From the NCBI RefSeq assembly GCF_028201475.1, contig NZ_CP116383.1:1984001-2048000 (forward strand): a stretch of DNA of 64,000 nucleotides, in the 5' to 3' direction. Shown here piece by piece: positions 1 to 9,629 of this stretch. The notes beneath the pieces were generated by a model, which did not search any database, was not told the origin of the DNA, and saw nothing but the letters and a program-made list of their open reading frames with translations. The stretch is from Vibrio sp. SCSIO 43137 (GTDB lineage: Bacteria; Pseudomonadota; Gammaproteobacteria; Enterobacterales; Vibrionaceae). The stretch's first letter is position 1, and each line of letters opens with the position of its first letter. The translations under genes were made by a program, and so were the position numbers.

Positions 1-1047
1 CCCGAGAAGAATGGATTCACTGATGCGTGAACCGGCAGCAATATTACTTCGATAACCCAGAACAGATTTATACACGGCTGAGCCCTGAATGTAACTGCCG
101 CCGGAAATCAGACTGTCAGTAATCTTGGTTTCATGACTGTCCATATCCACAAACGTCGCCGGAGGTAACGGTGGAAAATAGGTATGTAACGGCCATTTAC
201 GGTTATAAAGAGAAAACTCAGGATCCGATTCTAACAAATCCATATGAGCAGACCAGTAAGAATCTATCGTACCGACATCTCGCCAATATGTCGCTTCTTT
301 TTCGCCGGAGATTTTGTTTGTTGAAAAATCGTAAACATAGACGCCACCTTCACTAAACATCTTAGGAATGATGTCTTTACCAAAGTCGTGACTGGAAGAC
401 TTGTCTGCCGCATCCCGCCGCAGCTCTTCACACAAAGGTTCACGATCAAAAATATAGTTACCCATAGAAACCAGAGCCAGATCAGGATGACCCGGAATCG
501 CTTTAGGCTTCTCCGGCTTCTCTTCAAAGCCTATCATTTTGCCGTTTTCATCTACCTGTATCACGCCAAAAGATGACGCTTCTGACAAAGGCATACGAAT
601 GGCTGACACCGTTAATCTGGCATCTACATTACGGTGGAAATCCAGCATCTGACGTATATCCATTTTGTAGATATGATCAGAGCCAAAAATACACACCTGT
701 TCAGGGTCAGCTATCTCTATAAAGCTGATATTCTGATAGATTGCATCGGCCGTTCCCTCATACCAACGCTTACCGTCTCTCATCTGTGCCGGAACCGTAT
801 CAATAAAGCGGTCTGTAATTCCCGACAGGTTCCAGCCCTTCTTCATATGCAGATAGAGTGACTGGGATTTAAACTGGGTCAACACGTAAATCCGCATCAA
901 ATCAGCATTGACGAAATTGTTCAGCACAAAGTCAATCAGACGATAACTTCCGCCAAAAGGAACCGCCGGTTTTGTCCGGCTATTGGTTAATGGCAGTAAA
1001 CGGGAACCTTCACCACCTGCGAGAATCATACTTAATACACCAGCCAT
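1..1047 (-). CDS. glgC: Glucose-1-phosphate adenylyltransferase (ADP-glucose pyrophosphorylase), 3' end outside window
   Basis: Makes ADP-glucose from glucose-1-phosphate and ATP, the committed step of bacterial glycogen synthesis in the cytoplasm. Reading from the ATG at 1047 gives 349 uninterrupted residues down to base 1, so only the C-terminal part (roughly 55-80 residues) is missing. The N-terminal nucleotidyltransferase signature GGEGSRLLPLT with TKPAVPFGG is at residues 11-33, the sugar-nucleotide motif FGSDHIYKMD follows, then GFEEKPEKP, and the beginning of the left-handed beta-helix domain lies at the truncated end. It follows the diguanylate cyclase on the same strand with a 152-bp AT-rich gap, so it probably has its own promoter. 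Glycogen synthase (glgA) would be expected just beyond the edge; that is inference. Identity is clear from the motifs. Confidence 0.95.
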   Translation of the reverse strand, partial: MAGVLSMILAGGEGSRLLPLTNSRTKPAVPFGGSYRLIDFVLNNFVNADLMRIYVLTQFKSQSLYLHMKKGWNLSGITDRFIDTVPAQMRDGKRWYEGTADAIYQNISFIEIADPEQVCIFGSDHIYKMDIRQMLDFHRNVDARLTVSAIRMPLSEASSFGVIQVDENGKMIGFEEKPEKPKAIPGHPDLALVSMGNYIFDREPLCEELRRDAADKSSSHDFGKDIIPKMFSEGGVYVYDFSTNKISGEKEATYWRDVGTIDSYWSAHMDLLESDPEFSLYNRKWPLHTYFPPLPPATFVDMDSHETKITDSLISGGSYIQGSAVYKSVLGYRSNIAAGSRISESILLG

Positions 1048-1199
1048 TAATAAGCCTCCATTCTTATATCTAGCTCTAACAATATCCGGTCATGTCACCA
1101 GACAACGAAAATTATACATTCCTTATATATAAATAGATAATAAATAAACAGCTAATAAAACTGGCAGGCATGACTCACCTTAAGCTTCATACAGTTGCG

Positions 1200-2936
1200 T
1201 TAACGACTCTCCTGCGAACGGTACTCCTGTTCCGTATCACTTAACATAATGGTTTTATTTCTGCCGGACGATTTTGCCCGGTACAGGGCTTTGTCTGCCC
1301 TATGCAGGGCGACGTCAAGTTTCTCCTGCGGTGTAACTATGGTTCCGCCCAGTGAAATACTTAACAGGAAAGAGACTGCCCCGTCAGCCGAAGTCAGCTC
1401 AATACGTCTTACACAGTTTCTCAGACGCTCTGCCAGCTGATAGAGCTGTTCCTGCTCTTTGGTATGGGTTAACACAAGAAACTCGTCTCCGCCCCAGCGA
1501 CAGGCACTGTCATAGTCTCTGATCACTTCACTAATTGAACGGGCAATCAGCTTTAACGCTTTGTCGCCCTGCTCATGCCCGAGAGAATCGTTTATCTTTT
1601 TAAAATGATCGATATCCAGCCATAACAGGCCAAACCCATGTTTATCCCTCTGGGCATGATTAAACTCCTCCCTGAGCTGTTTCTCCATTCCACGGCGGTT
1701 AAACAGTTCAGTTAGCGGATCGACACTGGCTAACCGTTCCAGCGCCTGAGTTCTTTCGGCAACCTTATGCTCCAGCTCCTGAGCCGAACTCTGTACACGC
1801 TTACTCATCAACTCAAAGTTCGACATTAACATGCCCATCTCATCATTGGGTTTGTAGGAAAAACTCACTTCAGCCTCAGAAGAGGGCTGCTTTGCTATCT
1901 GGCTGGTTTTCGACTCGAGGGCATTAATAGGGTTAATGACCCAACGCTGAATGGCAAGGGTTACCACTACTGCCAGCAGCAGTAAGGTAACGCCCAATAC
2001 AATATAGAGCAGAACAAATTTTTCAGCCGGAAGGATTTGCTCCATATCGATTAAGGTAATTTCGTACCATTGCAGAGGTGCGATATAACTGACTGTGGCT
2101 AGATGGCGCTTGCCTTTATAGGTTATCTGAATAGCCTGCGGCTTTTCTCCCCTTCTCTCCTGAGCCATCATACGATTCAGGGCTAAACTTTCTTCCTCAG
2201 ACTGCAGGTAATGACTTATCTGCTGTTTCTGGTAAAAGCTATTTTGTTTAAACTCTTCCTGAGTAACCCCTGACTGGCGGTAGAGTTGAATGATATTGCC
2301 CGAATCAACAAAGATAGTATCTACACCGCCTAAATCACTAATAGCCAGATCGGACATAATAGATTCAAACTCGATTCCGGTGCCTAGCGCTCCCGTCACC
2401 TGACCGTTAGCTTTTATCTGAACATCGATCCACATCCACGTAATACCTAACTGTTCATTAGGATTAATATTAATGTGTACCGGGTTACTCTGCTTTACAA
2501 ACTGATAGAACCAACGGCTATTTTCTGCCTCCGGCTCTAAGAAGAACCTTAACGGATTATCGCCAAACTCATTTTTACTGTTGTTGTGGTAATAGCCCTT
2601 ATTGTTTACCAAGGCAATAAAATAACTATTACTGGCAAATTTCCATCGGTACTGCTCAAGGGTATTAAAGGCTTTCTGGTATAGAATGAAGTTATCCGGG
2701 TCAGCACTCCAGTTAATAATATCCGGATGGGCTGCCAGCTGTTTTGCCTTATCCAGTTCAACAATTATCGGCGCGAGGGTCTTTTCTGTGTCGTAATGAG
2801 ATACAACAGTACCGTAGCGGGCAATCAAATCCCCTACAATATCTTCAGCAACGCCTTTCACCGTCGTAAAGACAATAGCTTCACAACTTATCACTAAGAT
2901 AATCAGCAGCGATAAAAACTTGCTCTGTATCCTCAT
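1200..2936 (-). CDS. Membrane-bound diguanylate cyclase with periplasmic Cache-type sensor, HAMP and GGDEF domains
   Basis: Predicted to make cyclic di-GMP from two GTP at the inner membrane. The 578-residue protein has an N-terminal signal-anchor helix, a periplasmic sensor of about 270 residues that looks like a double-Cache/PDC domain (FALVNNKGYYHNN, GALGTGIE, ATVSYIAPLQWYEI), a second membrane helix near residue 310, a HAMP region (INPINALE), a short coiled coil and a C-terminal GGDEF domain. The active site GGDEF is at about residues 482-486. The inhibitory site RxxD (RDYD) lies exactly five residues upstream, so product feedback inhibition is expected. The start is placed at ATG 2936; a TTG one codon upstream is less likely. 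The ligand is unknown. There is no partner gene; glgC downstream is probably separate. Confidence 0.9.
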   Translation of the reverse strand: MRIQSKFLSLLIILVISCEAIVFTTVKGVAEDIVGDLIARYGTVVSHYDTEKTLAPIIVELDKAKQLAAHPDIINWSADPDNFILYQKAFNTLEQYRWKFASNSYFIALVNNKGYYHNNSKNEFGDNPLRFFLEPEAENSRWFYQFVKQSNPVHININPNEQLGITWMWIDVQIKANGQVTGALGTGIEFESIMSDLAISDLGGVDTIFVDSGNIIQLYRQSGVTQEEFKQNSFYQKQQISHYLQSEEESLALNRMMAQERRGEKPQAIQITYKGKRHLATVSYIAPLQWYEITLIDMEQILPAEKFVLLYIVLGVTLLLLAVVVTLAIQRWVINPINALESKTSQIAKQPSSEAEVSFSYKPNDEMGMLMSNFELMSKRVQSSAQELEHKVAERTQALERLASVDPLTELFNRRGMEKQLREEFNHAQRDKHGFGLLWLDIDHFKKINDSLGHEQGDKALKLIARSISEVIRDYDSACRWGGDEFLVLTHTKEQEQLYQLAERLRNCVRRIELTSADGAVSFLLSISLGGTIVTPQEKLDVALHRADKALYRAKSSGRNKTIMLSDTEQEYRSQESR

Positions 2937-3035
2937 CAAAATCCATTTCTGTTGAGCCTATTATTCAGCATAGTTCCGATATATCAATTTCTCAAAAAAT
3001 CAATGTAAAATCTGTTTCTTAACTAAGAATCAGGC

Positions 3036-3065
3036 AAAAAAAAGAGGTAGCTCATCAGCTACCTC
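3036..3065 (-). terminator. Rho-independent terminator after topA
   Basis: Nine-base inverted repeat GAGGTAGCT/AGCTACCTC (3044-3052 and 3057-3065) with a 4-base loop. On the minus strand the stem is followed by eight T, just after the topA stop. Confidence 0.9.
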
Positions 3066-3083
3066 TTAATACCTTTTTAACGG

Positions 3084-5708
3084 TTATTTTTTCTTTTTCC
3101 GTTTATCCGTAATTTCCCATTTACCGTCGATATACAGACCAGTCCAGCCTGAAGGCTTACCGTCTATCTCCGAACGTACATAGTTCTCTTTTGACTTACG
3201 GCTAAAGCGAACCACTGTCGGACGACCATCCGGATCTTCAGTCGGTGCTGTTGTCAGATACTGATACTTAGCGGAAATGCGCTCTTTAAAGCGAACCAGC
3301 TCTTCCACCAGCGGAGCACGTGTCTCTCTCGATTTAGGGAAGTTACTTGCGGCCATAAACAGACCGGAAGCACCGTCTCTCAGTACAAAATAGGCATCTG
3401 AGTTGCTACAAGGCAGCTCAGGGAAGTGTACCGGATCTTCCTTCGGCGGAGCCACTTCACCATTGCGCAGAATCTTACGGGTGTTTTTACAGCTTTCGCT
3501 GGTGCAGTCCATGTACTTACCGAAACGGCCGTTTTTCAACACCATATCGGAACCACATTTATCACACTCAACAACCGGGCCGTCGTAACCTTTCAGTTTA
3601 AACTCACCATGTTCAACCACATAACCGTCACAGTTCGGGTTGTTACCACAGACATGCATTTTACGCTTATCATCGATCAGGTAAGCATCCATGGCGGTTT
3701 CACACTTAGGACAACGTTTCTTCGCCCTCAGGGCTGCGGTTTCAACATCCTCTTCCAGAACGTTGACAATACCTTCTTCATCACCGAGATTGATGGTGGT
3801 TTTACATCTCTCTTTTGGCGGAAGTGCATAGCCGGAACAGCCAAGGAAAACGCCTGTTGATGCGGTACGGATACCCATTGGGCGGCTACAGGTCGGGCAT
3901 TCAATATCAGTTAATACGATATTGTTTGGCTTCATCCCGCCTTCGTCTTCATCCAGCTCTGCTTTGCCAAGATGCTCGGAAAAATCTGTGAAGAAATTAT
4001 CCAGCACATTCAGCCAGCCAGCTTTACCGTCAGCGATCTGGTCAAGCTTCTGTTCCATACGGGCGGTAAAATCATAGTTCATCAGGTCATCAAAGCTGTC
4101 ATCAAGACGGTCTGTAACGATCTCACCCATTTTTTCCGCATAGAAACGGCGCTGGTCTACCTTAACGTAACCGCGATCCTGAATAGTTGAGATAATAGAA
4201 GCGTAAGTCGACGGACGACCAATACCCTTCTTCTCCAGCTCTTTTACTAACGCGGCTTCTGTATAACGTGCCGGTGGCTTAGTAAAGTGCTGTTTAGGGT
4301 CAAGAGTTTGCAGGTTAAGCACATCACCAATCTGCACGGCCGGCAGGATCTGGTCTTCATTCTTACCCATAGGACGCTGCACACGGGTCCAACCGTCAAA
4401 CTTAAGAATACGGCCTTTCGCCTTCAGGGTATAAGCGTCGGCTTTAACACTGATGGTGGTTGAGTCGTACTTAGCCGGTACCATCTGACAAGCAACAAAC
4501 TGATTCCAGATAAGTGCGTACAGCTTATGAGCATCGGCTTCCATACCCTGAAGATCGTCGGCTTTCACCGCCACATCAGAAGGCCGGATCGCTTCGTGCG
4601 CTTCCTGTGCACCGGCTTTACTGCCGTAAACATTGGCTTTTTCCGGCAGATAGTTGTCACCGAAATTGCCGGAAATATAACTTCTGACGGAGTCTACGGC
4701 TTCCGCACTCAGGTTTACGGAGTCCGTTCTCATATAGGTGATATAACCAGCTTCATACAGTCGCTGAGCCAGCATCATGGTTTTCTTAACACCATAGCCT
4801 AAGCGGGTACTGGCAGCCTGCTGAAGGGTAGAAGTAATGTATGGAGCGGAAGGCTTGCTCTGAGTCGGCCTGTCTTCGCGCTTGCATACTTCATATTGCG
4901 CTTTTTCCAGTACAGAGACAGCGGCGTTTGTTTCGCTCTCATTTACCGGTTTAAAGGCAACACCATCTTTCTGTGCTACCAGCAGACGGAAGTCTGTTTT
5001 ATCTTGTGTTTTGGTATCAGCGTGGATATCCCAGAACTCTTCCGGAATAAACGCATTTATTTCGCGCTCACGCTCAACCAGCAGTTTTACCGCGACTGAC
5101 TGTACCCGACCCGCTGACAAACCTCTTGCTACTTTTTTCCACAGCAGAGGTGACACCATAAAGCCAACCACGCGGTCCATAAAGCGACGCGCCTGCTGGG
5201 CATTAACACCATCCATATTCAGCTCACCGGGAGCCTGGAATGCCTGCTGGATAGCATTTTTGGTGATTTCGTTAAACACAACTCGTTTATATCGCTCTTC
5301 ATCGCCGCCGATGATCTCACGAAGGTGCCATGCGATTGCTTCCCCTTCGCGGTCCAAATCGGTTGCGAGATAAACGTTATCTGCGTCTTTAGCCAGTTTT
5401 TGTAGCTCAGCTACAACTTTTTCTTTACCGGGCAGGATCTGATAATTCGCTTCCCAGTTATGATAGGGATTAATCCCCATCTTTTTAATAAGTGCGTTTC
5501 GCTCTTTCTCTTTCTTGATACGAGCCTTCTCTTCCGGGCTCATACCTTTGGTCGAAATTGCCGCCGCTTTCTGGCCATTGCTCTGGCCTGCCGTTGGTAG
5601 GTCCCTGACATGACCTACACTGGACTTAACAATAAAGTCTTTACCAAGGTATTTATTGATGGTCTTTGCCTTGGCAGGAGACTCCACTATAACAAGTGAC
5701 TTACCCAT
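3084..5708 (-). CDS. topA: DNA topoisomerase I (type IA)
   Basis: Relaxes negative supercoils behind polymerases. The 874-residue protein begins [16 protein letters not shown], the conserved family start, so ATG 5708 is used rather than a TTG seven codons upstream. The Toprim domain carries the acidic triad in ATDLDREGE (D117, D119, E121). The catalytic tyrosine is Y325 in YITYMRTDS, with R327 two residues on. [10 protein letters not shown] marks the 5Y-CAP region. The C-terminus has three topoisomerase zinc ribbons (CPTC...C, CPKC...C, CDKC...C) and ends in a basic KKRKKKK tail. It is divergent from yciN, its usual neighbour in E. coli. Full length, with no anomalies. Confidence 0.98.
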   Translation of the reverse strand: MGKSLVIVESPAKAKTINKYLGKDFIVKSSVGHVRDLPTAGQSNGQKAAAISTKGMSPEEKARIKKEKERNALIKKMGINPYHNWEANYQILPGKEKVVAELQKLAKDADNVYLATDLDREGEAIAWHLREIIGGDEERYKRVVFNEITKNAIQQAFQAPGELNMDGVNAQQARRFMDRVVGFMVSPLLWKKVARGLSAGRVQSVAVKLLVEREREINAFIPEEFWDIHADTKTQDKTDFRLLVAQKDGVAFKPVNESETNAAVSVLEKAQYEVCKREDRPTQSKPSAPYITSTLQQAASTRLGYGVKKTMMLAQRLYEAGYITYMRTDSVNLSAEAVDSVRSYISGNFGDNYLPEKANVYGSKAGAQEAHEAIRPSDVAVKADDLQGMEADAHKLYALIWNQFVACQMVPAKYDSTTISVKADAYTLKAKGRILKFDGWTRVQRPMGKNEDQILPAVQIGDVLNLQTLDPKQHFTKPPARYTEAALVKELEKKGIGRPSTYASIISTIQDRGYVKVDQRRFYAEKMGEIVTDRLDDSFDDLMNYDFTARMEQKLDQIADGKAGWLNVLDNFFTDFSEHLGKAELDEDEGGMKPNNIVLTDIECPTCSRPMGIRTASTGVFLGCSGYALPPKERCKTTINLGDEEGIVNVLEEDVETAALRAKKRCPKCETAMDAYLIDDKRKMHVCGNNPNCDGYVVEHGEFKLKGYDGPVVECDKCGSDMVLKNGRFGKYMDCTSESCKNTRKILRNGEVAPPKEDPVHFPELPCSNSDAYFVLRDGASGLFMAASNFPKSRETRAPLVEELVRFKERISAKYQYLTTAPTEDPDGRPTVVRFSRKSKENYVRSEIDGKPSGWTGLYIDGKWEITDKRKKKK

Positions 5709-6069
5709 AATTGAATCTGACGTCCTCAATCATTGCGATGGCGTTATTCGATATGCGACTGGAGATTAAATTTGTCGCGCTAAATTAGTACTTCTTTTTT
5801 TACTATTGAGCGAGACTGCAAGAAGATCAACCAATTTTTTTCATTTCAGACTTATTCGCTCGACAAATAACCGTTCCTGAGCTGGTGTGTGATCTCAGCT
5901 GTCTCTGACCGCGCACATAGTAATCATCATGTTTTGCTTTACCTAACTACAGATATAAATCTATGCCATAGCTCACAAAAAATCCTACTGTAATAATCTT
6001 TTATCAATGCCATTTACCAATGCGCCTGAGATGAATACACTGAAAGCGAAATAACTGCAGGAAAGTTTT
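5709..6069. other. topA-yciN divergent intergenic region
   Basis: A 361-bp AT-rich stretch that must hold the promoters of topA (leftward) and yciN (rightward). I could not pick a convincing -35/-10 pair for either. No ORF, repeat or RNA gene is supported; an imperfect hairpin (CTGAGC...CTCAG, near 5876-5900) is the only local structure seen. Confidence 0.5.
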
Positions 6070-6318
6070 ATGAGTGAAAAAAAGAGTATCAGTGAGTTTG
6101 ACTTACTGCTGATCGCCAACCAAATTATTCAGCAAAATGATAGTTATATAGAGGGCATGAGAGCAGAGTCTGTAAAAGAGAAAGACGATGTTCTGGTATT
6201 TAAGGGCAACTACTTTCTAGATAGTAACGGCCTGCCGACTGAAAAAACCACCGCCGTGTTTAATATGTTTAAGTATTTAGCCCATCAGCTTTCCGGAGAA
6301 TTCACCCTTAAATCTTAG
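6070..6318 (+). CDS. yciN: YciN family protein (DUF2498)
   Basis: An 82-residue soluble protein of unknown function. It matches E. coli YciN as I remember it across the whole length: the core LVFKGNYFLDSNGLPTEKTTAVFNMFKYLAHQL is close to the YciN core (VLVFTGDYFLDEQGLPT...). The start codon follows the ribosome site AGGAAAG. It lies beside topA as in Enterobacteria, which supports the assignment. It ends just before a shared terminator with aroA. No catalytic residues or membrane segments are visible. Confidence 0.9.
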   Translation: MSEKKSISEFDLLLIANQIIQQNDSYIEGMRAESVKEKDDVLVFKGNYFLDSNGLPTEKTTAVFNMFKYLAHQLSGEFTLKS

Positions 6319-6338
6319 TTTCCGGAATCGATAAACAG

Positions 6339-6368
6339 AAAAGCTCCCTAACATTTGGGAGCTTTTTC
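6339..6368. terminator. Bidirectional terminator between yciN and aroA
   Basis: Perfect 10-bp stem AAAAGCTCCC/GGGAGCTTTT (6339-6348 and 6357-6366) with an 8-base loop. It is flanked by A- and T-runs and serves both converging genes. Confidence 0.93.
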
Positions 6369-6383
6369 ATTATGAACCGGAGA

Positions 6384-7664
6384 TTAGCAACTTAGCTGTT
6401 TAAGTTTGTCAAAGTAGTCCGGGAAGGTTTTTGAAGTACAACCCGGATCATTGATGGTTACCGGTGTATCACTCAACGCAACCAAAGAGAAGCACATCGC
6501 CATACGGTGGTCATCATATGTATCAATGGCGGCATGCTTAAGTTCGGCTACCGGAGTAACAATAATATAATCCTCACCCTCTTCCACTTCGGCACCGACT
6601 TTGCGCAGTTCTGTCGCCATAGCGGCTAAGCGGTCTGTCTCTTTTACCCGCCAGTTATACACATTACGGATAGCTGTGGTTCCTTTGGCAAACAGCGCTG
6701 TCGTTGCTATGGTCATTGCTGCATCAGGGATATGGTTAAAGTCCATATCTACCGCTGTAAGCTCACCACAGCGGGAAATAACATAGTCATCGCCCCACTC
6801 TATCTCAGCACCCATTTTTTCCAGCGCATCGGCAAACTGAATATCGCCCTGAATGCTGTTTTTACCTATGCCGGTAACTTTAATCTCGCCACCTTTAATG
6901 GCCGCTGCGGCAAGGAAGTAAGAGGCAGAAGAAGCATCGCCTTCTACAAGGAAATCCCCCGGAGAACGATATTTCTGACCGGCAGGGATAACAAACTCTG
7001 CGTAGTCATTGTTAATCACTTCAACGCCAAACTGCTGCATAATATGCAGAGTAATATCAATATAAGGCTTTGAGACCAGCTCGCCTTCGATCTTAATGGT
7101 TACTTCACCGTCAGCTAACGGTGCCGCCATCAGAAATGCAGTAAGAAACTGGCTGGAAATAGAGCCATCAATAGAAACCGTACCGGACTTAAGCCCTGTT
7201 CCGTTGATTTTTAACGGCGGATAGTTTTCGTTTTCCAGATACTCTACCTCAGCACCCGCTGTTCTCAGCGCATCAACAAGATGGCCAATCGGACGCTCTT
7301 TCATGCGTGGTTCACCAGTAAGAACATACTCACCGGAACCAAGGCAGAGCGCTGCAGCCAAAGGTCTCATCGCTGTACCGGCATTGCCCAGAAACAGCTC
7401 TAGGCTCTGTTCACTAGTAAAAGGCGCACCCAGACCCGTTACTTCACATACGGTCTTATCCTCAGATAAGGAGTAGCTAACGCCAAGTTTACTCAGGGCG
7501 TTAAGCATATGACGGATATCGTCACTGTCGAGAAGGTTGGTCAGTCGGGTTGTGCCTTCTGATAAGGCAGCAAGCAACAAAGCACGGTTTGAAACACTTT
7601 TAGAGCCGGAAAGGTTTACTTCACCATTGACCCGGTGAATGGGGTTTAACGTAAGGCTTTCCAT
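6384..7664 (-). CDS. aroA: 3-phosphoshikimate 1-carboxyvinyltransferase (EPSP synthase)
   Basis: Joins shikimate-3-phosphate and phosphoenolpyruvate in the chorismate pathway. At 426 residues it is the usual class I length. Visible motifs are [15 protein letters not shown] (residues 20-34, phosphate binding), [17 protein letters not shown] (about 90-106, PEP binding), the catalytic loop [14 protein letters not shown], and [14 protein letters not shown] near the C-terminus. The ATG at 7664 matches the family start MESLTLNPI. It is divergent from aat across 169 bp. Confidence 0.98.
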   Translation of the reverse strand: MESLTLNPIHRVNGEVNLSGSKSVSNRALLLAALSEGTTRLTNLLDSDDIRHMLNALSKLGVSYSLSEDKTVCEVTGLGAPFTSEQSLELFLGNAGTAMRPLAAALCLGSGEYVLTGEPRMKERPIGHLVDALRTAGAEVEYLENENYPPLKINGTGLKSGTVSIDGSISSQFLTAFLMAAPLADGEVTIKIEGELVSKPYIDITLHIMQQFGVEVINNDYAEFVIPAGQKYRSPGDFLVEGDASSASYFLAAAAIKGGEIKVTGIGKNSIQGDIQFADALEKMGAEIEWGDDYVISRCGELTAVDMDFNHIPDAAMTIATTALFAKGTTAIRNVYNWRVKETDRLAAMATELRKVGAEVEEGEDYIIVTPVAELKHAAIDTYDDHRMAMCFSLVALSDTPVTINDPGCTSKTFPDYFDKLKQLSC

Positions 7665-7833
7665 TGAGATTTATATATCCTTAACGATTTCGCTAAGATA
7701 TGCGAAACAAAATTCTTCGTGCAGCCAGACTATCTAAAAATTTTTGTGATCGCTAGCAAAAAACAAGATTGGTTCGCTTATTTCGTCAAATTGATTAAAA
7801 TTGACCAATAATGCTATCGCAACGCAACTTTGC

Positions 7834-8562
7834 ATGACTATCTATCTACCCGAACTCGACTCAGAATCCACTCTTTTTCCTCCTGTAGAGACAGCGTTAG
7901 AAGAACCAAATGGTCTTTTAGCCATGGGGGGAGACCTAAAACCAGAACGACTTGTTCAGTCGTATCAACACGGGATTTTTCCATGGTACTCAATAGGCGA
8001 GCCGATCCTGTGGTGGAGCCCTTCTCCCAGAGCAATTCTTAACCCTGCTGAATTCAAGCCGTCACGAAGCCTGAAGAAGTACTTCCGTAAATCTGATTAC
8101 CGCGTCAGTATCAATAGAGCGACGCAAGAAGTGATCAAACAGTGCCGGGATGTACGCAGTATTGAAGAGACCTGGATCGACACCAGAATGCAGAAAGCCT
8201 ACTCTGAACTGGCAACGCTGGGGCGATGCCATTCTGTTGAAGTGTGGAGTGAAGAGCAACTGGTTGGCGGCCTGTATGGTATTCAGGTTGGTAAACTGTT
8301 TTGCGGAGAGTCTATGTTTAGCAGTAAAACCAATGCATCTAAAGTGGCCTTATGGCTGTTTTGTCACCATTTTTCCAAGCACGGGGGCGAGCTAATCGAC
8401 TGCCAGATACTCAACCCGCATACTGAGTCTTTAGGCGCAAAAGAGATTGATCGTCTAGATTACCTGCAAAAGCTGGCCTATTGTAAAGAGAGCAGTGTTG
8501 AAGCTGGCTGCTATGAATCTCAATGGATTAATTTGCCAACGACTCCTACGGAGACTGTTTAG
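7834..8562 (+). CDS. aat: Leucyl/phenylalanyl-tRNA-protein transferase
   Basis: Transfers Leu or Phe from aminoacyl-tRNA to N-terminal Lys/Arg of proteins, creating N-degrons recognised by ClpS-ClpAP. The 242-residue protein has EPNGLLAMGGDL, GIFPWYS, PILWWSPSPRAI, VGGLYGI, LFCGESMFS and LIDCQ, all hallmark Aat blocks. An in-frame TTG at 7801 would add 11 residues, but the family start (MTIYL) and the ATG favour 7834; neither start has a strong ribosome site. It overlaps bpt by one base (TAGTG), so the two N-degron enzymes are co-translated. Their substrates go to ClpS/ClpA encoded at 9630-12270. Confidence 0.96.
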   Translation: MTIYLPELDSESTLFPPVETALEEPNGLLAMGGDLKPERLVQSYQHGIFPWYSIGEPILWWSPSPRAILNPAEFKPSRSLKKYFRKSDYRVSINRATQEVIKQCRDVRSIEETWIDTRMQKAYSELATLGRCHSVEVWSEEQLVGGLYGIQVGKLFCGESMFSSKTNASKVALWLFCHHFSKHGGELIDCQILNPHTESLGAKEIDRLDYLQKLAYCKESSVEAGCYESQWINLPTTPTETV

Positions 8563-9266
8563 TGTCATCAGAAAAGCATCAGATTAAGATTGGCCTCTCC
8601 AGCAATAACCCCTGCAACTATCTAAGTGGCAGAATGGAAAGAGTGGCCGTGGCACTGGATGACTCACTGCATAGCTCTGCCGGGTATGAGCTGTTGCTGG
8701 CAAACGGATTTCGTCGCAGCGGCAATACCATCTACACACCTCACTGCGAGATGTGTTCAGCCTGCCAGTCAATCAGAGTGGTCGTTGGTGACTTCTCTTT
8801 GTCCAGAAGCCAGAAGCGCGTATTAGCAAAAGCGAGAGATATGGGCGTTCACTGGCAAGCCAAATCTGAAATGGACAGTGACTGGTTTGAACTCTATAGC
8901 CGCTATATTAATGAACGCCACTCCACAGGTAGCATGTACCCGCCTAAAGAAGAGGAGTTCCTGCGTTTCTCTCAATGTGAATGGCTGGATGTTCAGTATC
9001 TGCATATTTATCAGGGTTCAAAACTGATTGGTGTTGCTGTTACTGACAGTATGCAACACTGTTCCAGTGCTTTTTATACTTTTTTTGAACCGGAGTTTCC
9101 CATATCACTCGGTACACTCGCCGTTCTTTATCAGAGTGAGTTTTGTCAAATCAAACAGAAACACTGGCTTTATCTCGGCTATCAGATCGATGAATGTCCG
9201 GCCATGAACTATAAAGTACGTTTTCAACGCCATCAAAGGCTAGTAAATCATCGTTGGCAAGGGTAG
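8562..9266 (+). CDS. bpt: Aspartate/glutamate leucyltransferase (N-end rule pathway)
   Basis: Adds leucine to proteins with N-terminal Asp or Glu, the bacterial counterpart of the ATE1 family. The 234-residue protein has the conserved N-terminal CNYLSGR, the cysteine region HCEMCSACQS (about residues 67-76), the basic stretch after it, and YLGYQIDECPAMNYK in the C-terminal acyltransferase half. Translation starts at GTG 8562, whose first base is the last base of the aat stop codon. With aat it forms a two-gene N-degron operon, followed by infA. Confidence 0.95.
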   Translation: MSSEKHQIKIGLSSNNPCNYLSGRMERVAVALDDSLHSSAGYELLLANGFRRSGNTIYTPHCEMCSACQSIRVVVGDFSLSRSQKRVLAKARDMGVHWQAKSEMDSDWFELYSRYINERHSTGSMYPPKEEEFLRFSQCEWLDVQYLHIYQGSKLIGVAVTDSMQHCSSAFYTFFEPEFPISLGTLAVLYQSEFCQIKQKHWLYLGYQIDECPAMNYKVRFQRHQRLVNHRWQG

Positions 9267-9344
9267 AATACCGCCCAACTTATTTTTCTATACTTTTCGG
9301 CAAGCAGTGCCGGAGATAATTGCCTAATTTCTAAAGAGGATTAA

Positions 9345-9563
<219 letters not shown>

Positions 9564-9582
9564 TACTCACAGTACGAATCAT

Positions 9583-9612
9583 AAAAAAACGGAGCTTTAA
9601 GCTCCGTTTTTG
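9583..9612. terminator. Bidirectional terminator between infA and clpA
   Basis: Stem CGGAGCTT/AAGCTCCG (9590-9597 and 9599-9606), with seven A on the left and five T on the right. It terminates both convergent genes. Confidence 0.92.
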
Positions 9613-9629
9613 TTTTCTGCCTTTCAGGA

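Noticed and set aside
3426..3860. 144-residue plus-strand ORF inside topA
   Set aside because: Shadow of the topA zinc-ribbon region.
4882..5373. 163-residue plus-strand ORF inside topA
   Set aside because: Antisense shadow of the strongly conserved topA frame.
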